Shown here piece after piece: positions 58,440 through 64,000 of a stretch of DNA of 64,000 nucleotides. Numbering within the stretch: the first letter of the stretch is position 1; the number at the start of each line of letters is the position of its first letter. The notes under the pieces are model-generated. The model had not been told where the DNA came from. It did not search any database and saw only the letters and a list, made by a program, of their open reading frames with translations. A program made the translations under genes and the position numbers. The DNA comes from Gigaspora rosea (lineage: Eukaryota; Glomeromycota; Glomeromycetes; Diversisporales; Gigasporaceae), in NCBI GenBank assembly GCA_003550325.1, contig QKWP01000061.1:390928-454927 (forward strand), read 5' to 3'.

Positions 58440-59035
58440 AATAATTTAAATAAAATAAAATAATTTAAAATAATTTAAAAAATAAAATTAAAGCAAATTA
58501 AAAAAATAAAATAAAAATATTTTTTAAAAAAATAAAAAAATAAAATTAAAAAAATAAAAATAAAATAATTTAAAAAAATAAAAAAATAAAAATAATTTAA
58601 AAAATAAAATTAAAAAAATAAAAATAAAATAATTTAAAAAAATAAAAAAAATAAAAAAATTAAACCAAATTAAAAATAAAAAATAATTTAAAAAAAAATA
58701 AAAAAATAATTTAAAAATAAAAATAAAATAAAAATAATTTAAAAAAAATAAAAAAATAATTTAAAATAAAATTAATGCAAATTAAAAAAAATAATATTAA
58801 AAATAATTTTAAAAAAAATTGAAAATAAATAAATAAAAATTAAAATAATTTAAAAAAAATAAAAAATAATTTAAAAAAACAAAAAAATATTTAAAATAAA
58901 TTAAACTAAATTAAAAAAATAAAAAATAATTTTAAAAAAAAACTAAAAATTAAAAATAATAATTTAAAAATAAAATTAAACCAAATTAAAATAATTAAAA
59001 ACAAAAAAATAAATAATAAAAAATAAAGTTAAAAT
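58440..59035. repeat. Low-complexity AATTTAAAAAAATAAA tract
   Basis: About 600 bp of reiterated ATAATTTAAAAAAATAAAAA with almost no G or C. Confidence 0.85.
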
Positions 59036-59513
59036 TTTAGTTTCTACTTGGCTATTATTTCATATATGTTTATTTTAGTTTGTGATAAAAAATTCAAAAA
59101 TACTATTAAAAAAATTTATTTTTTTAATTGATTGTAAAGAGCTAGAAAATTAGTATTAATAAATAAGAATAAATATTTAAATAAACTTAACTTTTATAGA
59201 AATAACTATTACAAAACAATTTATTTGAATTAATATTTTTTTTTTATATTAATTTTCAAATAATCTGATTAGTTATTTATTTCATTCAATAAGAAACAAA
59301 ATTTTTTTAACCAATAGAAACTTGGGGAATTAGTAAACCCAAAATTCTGTTCTGTAAAAATAATGCAGATCTGATCATAAATTATATAAAATTGTATATA
59401 CAAAGTTTTTTTCCTTAGAAAATACATTATATAATTTTTTATTTATTTTTGCATTTCTTTTTTATAAGAAAAATATAATGTTAACTACTAAATTAAATTT
59501 ATTTGATCTAATA
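59036..59513. other. AT-rich spacer
   Basis: Nothing recognised. AATGCAGATCTGATCA at 59362 also occurs at 4018, a possible old repeat. Confidence 0.4.
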
Positions 59514-59954
59514 GGGCCCCAAAATATATATCAATAAATCAGATTTATTATAAATTACTAAAAATGTAAAAATTTGTATAAAAACTTTAAAAATAAACAA
59601 AATTACTATAAATAGAAAAGATGTATATAAAAAAAACCAAACTAATACTTAACCTATTGAAGAGAAAATTTATGAAGTTTGGAATGAAGCAATTTTTTGT
59701 CTGATCCAATTGGGTGAAACCCTCTTTTGGACCTCCTTTTGATAGGGGCTAATTCAGACTCTAACTCTCCAGAGAGTTGGTGCGATGGGTTGCATTTGGG
59801 TATTATTACTCAGATGATGTCAGGCTTTGTTTATTCTTAGAAATGTATTGTATTTAGTTTTTTAAATATATAATAAAGCAAGTCACAGCAAGACCTATCA
59901 AAGGAAAAAAAAATAATAAAAATACTTAACCTATCTATGAATATTTTGGAGTTC
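59514..59954. mobile_element. GGACCCCAAAATA MITE, copy 3, split by a SINE
   Basis: It begins GGGCCCCAAAATATATATC and ends AATATTTTGGAGTTC. Without the insert at 59658-59920 and one 14-bp duplication, about 164 bp remain, like the copies at 38047 and 43951. Confidence 0.7.
59658..59920 (+). mobile_element. 263 bp SINE-like insertion
   Basis: The exact 14-bp duplication AATACTTAACCTAT (59644-59657 and 59921-59934), with the insert ending GGAAAAAAAAATAATAAA. A GGGTGAAACCC word may be a B-box relative; no good A box. It differs from the other SINEs here. Confidence 0.7.
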
Positions 59955-60308
59955 TGACTAATTTGCAATACAACTAGGAACTCTAGACCAAATTTAACTT
60001 AAAGTTAATTTGTTATAATAGATTTAGATTTACTAAATTAAAAATAGTTTGTTTGTTTTATATATTTATTTCTTTTGCTCCCTCTTCTTCTCTTCTAAGT
60101 ATTCTAAAAAGTGATATTAACTAAAAAATTAACTTCAAATGTTCATAATAATAATAATAATTAAAAAAAATATATCTATAGCTTTTTTTAGCAATTAAGA
60201 CTTTTTCCATTAGTATATACAATATTTACTCCAATATTACTTTATTTGGTTTATGTATTACAATAGAAAAAGTTTATGTTACTAAAAGGATTCTATAGTT
60301 GAACCTTT

Positions 60309-61185
60309 CTTTTTTTTTTATATTAAAGTCCCCACTATAGGTAGGAGTCTTTTTATTTAAGTATGCAGATCTGAAAACCTCTACAGGCTCCCAACATTTG
60401 TTACATGAATGAGGGTACAACTAGCCACATGTACAACTTTTGGTTGTTTAATTTAAGTAGTCTGCCTAAAGGTTCTACACTAGCTACTATATCTGCAACT
60501 CAACTAAAGCATTGCCTATTTAAACTCTCTGTTCTAAGCTTCGTCTGCCAATCCTACTTGTATCACTAGTACAGCTCTCTGATATATTAGTCAGTCAAGG
60601 ACAGGCCCAGATACCAACTATCCCTTTTTAGGACTAGTTTATTCTTACAGAAAACTTGGTAGAGCAGTTCCTGTCCTACACGGATATTATCTACACTTCA
60701 GTAATTTATATATTCATCAAAGTGAATAACTTGCAGTTAGAGAGTATCCTGTAGCTGCTACTATTATCTATCTGCCCTTGTAAAGTTTACTCTAACCCTA
60801 GTACCTACTTCCACTATTCTACTGGTTCTTATACTGATATATCCTAGACTTTCAATCTAGTTGGTTTAGAAGAGTTAATTTATCTGGCATTAAATGCTAC
60901 TGTAGTTATTCTTCCCTTGGTCTCTACACCTATAGCATAAATCCTTTTTTTTCTGATATGACTTTGGCAGCCAGATTAGTGGACCCCATTTCTGAGGTCA
61001 TAGTTGTCTAGTTCTCTTGCACTGGTTTCTGATACTTTGGTTTTGGTAGTACCGTCAAAGATCTTTACTACCTCCATACTTGGAACTTGCTAAATAGGTT
61101 TCTGTTTTTTTCATAATGATACTCGACTATGTCCAAAAGCTCCTATTCAAGATAATGTACCAAAGCTACAGTTAATATACACAAC
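60309..61185 (-). mobile_element. 5'-truncated copy of the 57022 element
   Basis: The minus strand follows 57140-58026 with many substitutions and ends in an A run (plus-strand T run at 60309-60319). The tRNA-like head is absent. Upstream DNA beyond 61185 is unrelated, typical of 5' truncation during target-primed reverse transcription. Confidence 0.7.
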
Positions 61186-61316
61186 CGATCAATGTGAATA
61201 CAGTGAGAGCAATAACAGATATGATCTAATAAACATATATATATGCATATATATATGCATGTATAAGTTGTAAATAAAATATGAGTTTCACAGATCAAAA
61301 TGATGCATATCGGTAT

Positions 61317-61645
61317 AATATCGTGTACTCGATATATATACTATATATATATGATATGTGACCAATATGTGTAGGATATATTTATACACATACCCGATAT
61401 GTATAGAGTTCACGCAGGATATTGGACACATATCGGACACATATAGTACACATATAGTATACATGCCGTATACATGCTGTATACATATCGCATATATAAA
61501 TTCTGTAATGCATCATGTACCCAATATATATTATAGGGTACCTGATATGTATAGAGTTATGTAGGATATCGGACACATGTCGGACACATATAGTACACAT
61601 ATAGTATATATGCTATATATATATCAGGTATATATCGCATATATA
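61317..61645. repeat. Tandem ATATCGG/ACACATA-type repeats
   Basis: A ~160 bp unit (GATATGTATAGAGTTCACGC...GGACACATATCGGACACATA...GCATATATAAATTCTGTA) is present twice (about 61398-61510 and 61536-61648), each made of reiterated ATACATATCG decamers. ORFs on both strands are repeat artefacts. Confidence 0.75.
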
Positions 61646-61916
61646 AATTCTGTAAAAATATAATATTACTACTTTATTTTGATTTTAATTTATTAAAAAT
61701 ATACATACTAATTAAGTCATTGAAAATTTTTTATTTATATAATATAGATAACAAGCATTTTAAGCATTTACTTTTAACTAATTCAATTATACAATTAATA
61801 CAAAATTAACAAGAATCCAATAAACTAACCTTAATCACATAATTTATACTAAAAAAAATCTAATGCTAACTAATATGCCCTAACCCTAACCCTAAAGTAA
61901 TAATTTTAATTAATAT

Positions 61917-62250
61917 ATATGCTAGCAAATTGCCAATTTGCTATTCACAATATTAGCAACTACATATATATTAATTAAAAATAAAATATAAAAAATAAAT
62001 ATAAAAGAATTTAAAATCAATAATCTCATAGTGAGCCGGAAGATAAAGACATATAAAAAATATAAGCCAGCAGACTTAGCAAGATAGTTATCCATCACAT
62101 TCGTATAGCTAGAGCTTGCCAAAGATTTTACTACTTATATTTACACCGTCTACAATCATATATGGATTTTAAATTCAATTAACATATATGCTAGCAAATT
62201 GCCAATTTGCTATTCTCAGTATCAGCAACTACATATATATTAATTAAGAA
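61917..62250. repeat. Direct repeat pair, about 65 bp, spaced 270 bp
   Basis: ATATGCTAGCAAATTGCCAA...CAACTACATATATATTAATTAA occurs at 61917-61980 and 62187-62247. Confidence 0.8.
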
Positions 62251-62333
62251 AACTAACAAGGTACCCAAGGTAAAATCTACAAAACACCCAAAAAACGCAT
62301 CAAGCAATGTTGAAATCAGTGACAAGACACTTG

Positions 62334-62611
62334 AGACAACCAAGAACTCGCACAGACAGTGACTCAAGAAGAGACAACCACGAACTCGCACAGAGACCCA
62401 AGAAGAGACAACCACGAACTCGCACAGAGACCCAAGAAGAGACAACAACGAACTCGCACAGAGACCCAAGAAGAGACAACCACGAACTCGCACAAAGACC
62501 AAAAAAGAGACAACCACGAACTCGCACAGTGACCCAAGAAGAGAAACCACGAACTCGCACAGAGACCCAAGAAGAGACAACTATGAACTCGCACAGAGAC
62601 CCAAAAAAACT
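62334..62611. repeat. 34-bp minisatellite, about 8 units
   Basis: The unit is CCAAGAAGAGACAACCACGA + ACTCGCACAGAGAC, with few changes between units. Because 34 is not a multiple of 3, open frames run through it on both strands in several phases; none has non-repeat coding support. Confidence 0.9.
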
Positions 62612-62624
62612 GACAGAGCATCCA

Positions 62625-63080
62625 AAATGAAATCTATGACAAGAAACCCTGAAACACACTCGAAGCAATGTCAAAATCGGTGACAAGGCACCACTTAGTC
62701 ATACAAGAAACATTCAAAAAAACTAACAGGCACCCAAAGCGAAATCTCTGAAACGCACTCGAAGCAACATTGAAATCAGCTGAGGCAATCACGAAATCAC
62801 TCGAAAAACCTAAAAAAGAGAAAAACTAAAGAGTAGTTTTTAGAACTAGAGCGCGTTAACAAAAATATGACGAAAAAGGAAAAACACCAATGCCGCCAGT
62901 GATGAATAATACACCGAAATGGTCGACACCAATGACGAAGCACTAAAATGGGCGCCACCAAAGAAGATGCACAAACGGACGGCATCAACGAACAACTAGC
63001 AACAGAAGTTACTTCAAAATGGATGGCACTAACGACAAAGAAAGGTTGCTCCAAATGGATGTCGCCAACGATAAAGATAT
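62625..63080. repeat. Imperfect repeats after the minisatellite
   Basis: ACACTCGAAGCAA(T/C)(G/A)T...GAAATC recurs near 62285-62325, 62655-62700 and 62755-62780. Positions 62900-63080 hold variants of AAATGGATGKCRCYAACGA. More GC and CG than the surroundings. No gene assigned. Confidence 0.55.
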
Positions 63081-64000
63081 TTCCTGAAAAGTGTAACAGG
63101 ACAATAAAAAATAAAAAATATAATTTAAAAAAAAACATAAATAATAATAATAATAATAATAATAAATATAAAAAAAAGAATAAATAGGAAAAAGTAAATT
63201 AACGAAAAAAAAATTTAAATAAATACTTAAATAAAAATTACGTGAAAATCTGATCTAATCTAGATCTAGACGAACTGAAAAAAATAAAAATAATAATTAT
63301 TATTAACGTTAAAATAATAAAAAATAAGAAAAAAATTAAAAATTTAATAAATACATAATAATAAAATAATTAAAAATAAAAATTATTTTTTAAAAAAAAT
63401 GTTATATTGTAATAAAAAAAAATTAAAATAAATAATAAAAATTAAAAAAAATGGTATTAAAAACAAAATAATAATAAAAATTAAACCGTTTAAAAAAAAA
63501 TTATTAAAAAAATCAAAATTAAATAAAAAAAAATAAGGCAAAAATAAAATAGCGACCTGTCGCTATGCAACCCCTATATAATCAACCAATCATTTTTTAG
63601 ATTGGCGATCATATATAAACAATGATAATCACTTGTTTTTTTTTGTTTTTTGTTTCTTCTAGACCCGGAGTCGTGCCTCGCCATTTCGAATTTCTGTAAG
63701 CTTTTTTTTTTTCAACTAATATTTCTTTTCTTCTAAGTCTTCTTGGAGCTGTCTTGGAGTCGTCTTAGAGTTATTAATTTCGTTTTTTCATAGTTTTGTC
63801 ATTTTGTCATTTCATCGTTTCGAAGTTGCTCCCCTTTCACCAGCATTTCGCCATTTTACCTGGGCTTCGCCAGTACTGGGAAGGTTTTTTTTTTTTCTTT
63901 GTAGCTTAAGGAAACGGCTACCATTGTAATTCGCAAAAACTTTACTAAGCATTTGTGTTGTTTTTTTTACATTATTCAGTTTTTTCAGTTTTTTTTTTTT
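63081..64000. other. Low-complexity DNA, then unassigned end
   Basis: 63085-63540 is A-rich with (AAT)n. A short dyad GCGACCTGTCGC lies at 63552. From about 63660 pyrimidine-rich DNA with repeated CGCCATTTYR words could be the start of a transcribed region continuing beyond the window, but no frame is supported. Confidence 0.4.

Noticed and set aside
62334-62611. Possible CRISPR-like array
   Set aside because: Units are contiguous, with no variable spacers, in a eukaryotic context.
62191-62686. Minus- and plus-strand ORFs of 107-129 codons with RVRGCLFLGL or QPRTRT repeats
   Set aside because: They are translations of the 34-bp minisatellite in successive frames and have no non-repeat coding support.

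Overview
The window looks like a gene-poor, transposon-saturated stretch of a very AT-rich fungal nuclear genome. An arbuscular mycorrhizal fungus (Glomeromycotina, Rhizophagus/Gigaspora-like) is the best fit. The reasons are three tandemly dispersed paralogs of a long F-box protein of a kind expanded in those fungi, an MLKL-type N-terminal helical-bundle protein of a kind I associate with the same group, short GT-AG introns, and dense small inverted-repeat elements. The lineage is an inference; no rRNA, true tRNA or housekeeping gene is present to fix it.

Layout. 1-14 kb holds a subterminal-type tandem repeat, a 0.9 kb foldback element, a SINE, TA-flanked MITEs (one nested in another), hAT-type MITEs and foldback elements, with no convincing gene. 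14-35 kb is the only gene-bearing part. It has a small unidentified spliced gene (14129-14604), an intact F-box gene (14667-16529), a truncated F-box copy (21290-22093), a frameshifted MLKL-N-like gene on the minus strand (22819-23819), a hAT transposase C-terminal relic (28920-29111) and a third F-box copy (29556-31070) whose lost 3' end survives as a relic near 32350-32620. The first and third F-box copies share decayed flanking DNA as far as about 18.1 kb and 34.3 kb, so they come from a segmental duplication. Comparing the two copies shows later insertions directly. 35.3-36.7 kb is a broken unidentified coding region. 37-64 kb is non-coding: tandem arrays, foldbacks, MITEs, SINEs and low-complexity DNA.

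The most informative structure is a family of four ~0.9 kb PIF/Harbinger-like foldback elements (1406, 44686, 48813, 49973). They serve as internal controls for one another. Read against each other, they show that the copy at 44686 has taken a 180 bp hAT-type MITE and a further element that itself carries a 774 bp tRNA-headed SINE. They also show that the copy at 49973 has taken a 3.9 kb Helitron (50855-54772, minus strand) with a TC start, a GC hairpin and a CTAG end, inserted exactly between A and T. A second foldback family sits in (GTAC)n tracts; three abutting copies occupy a site whose empty counterpart is preserved beside the first F-box gene.

No metabolic pathway or operon-like unit is visible. 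The protein genes present (F-box, MLKL-N-like) belong to large, fast-evolving families, and most copies here are broken.
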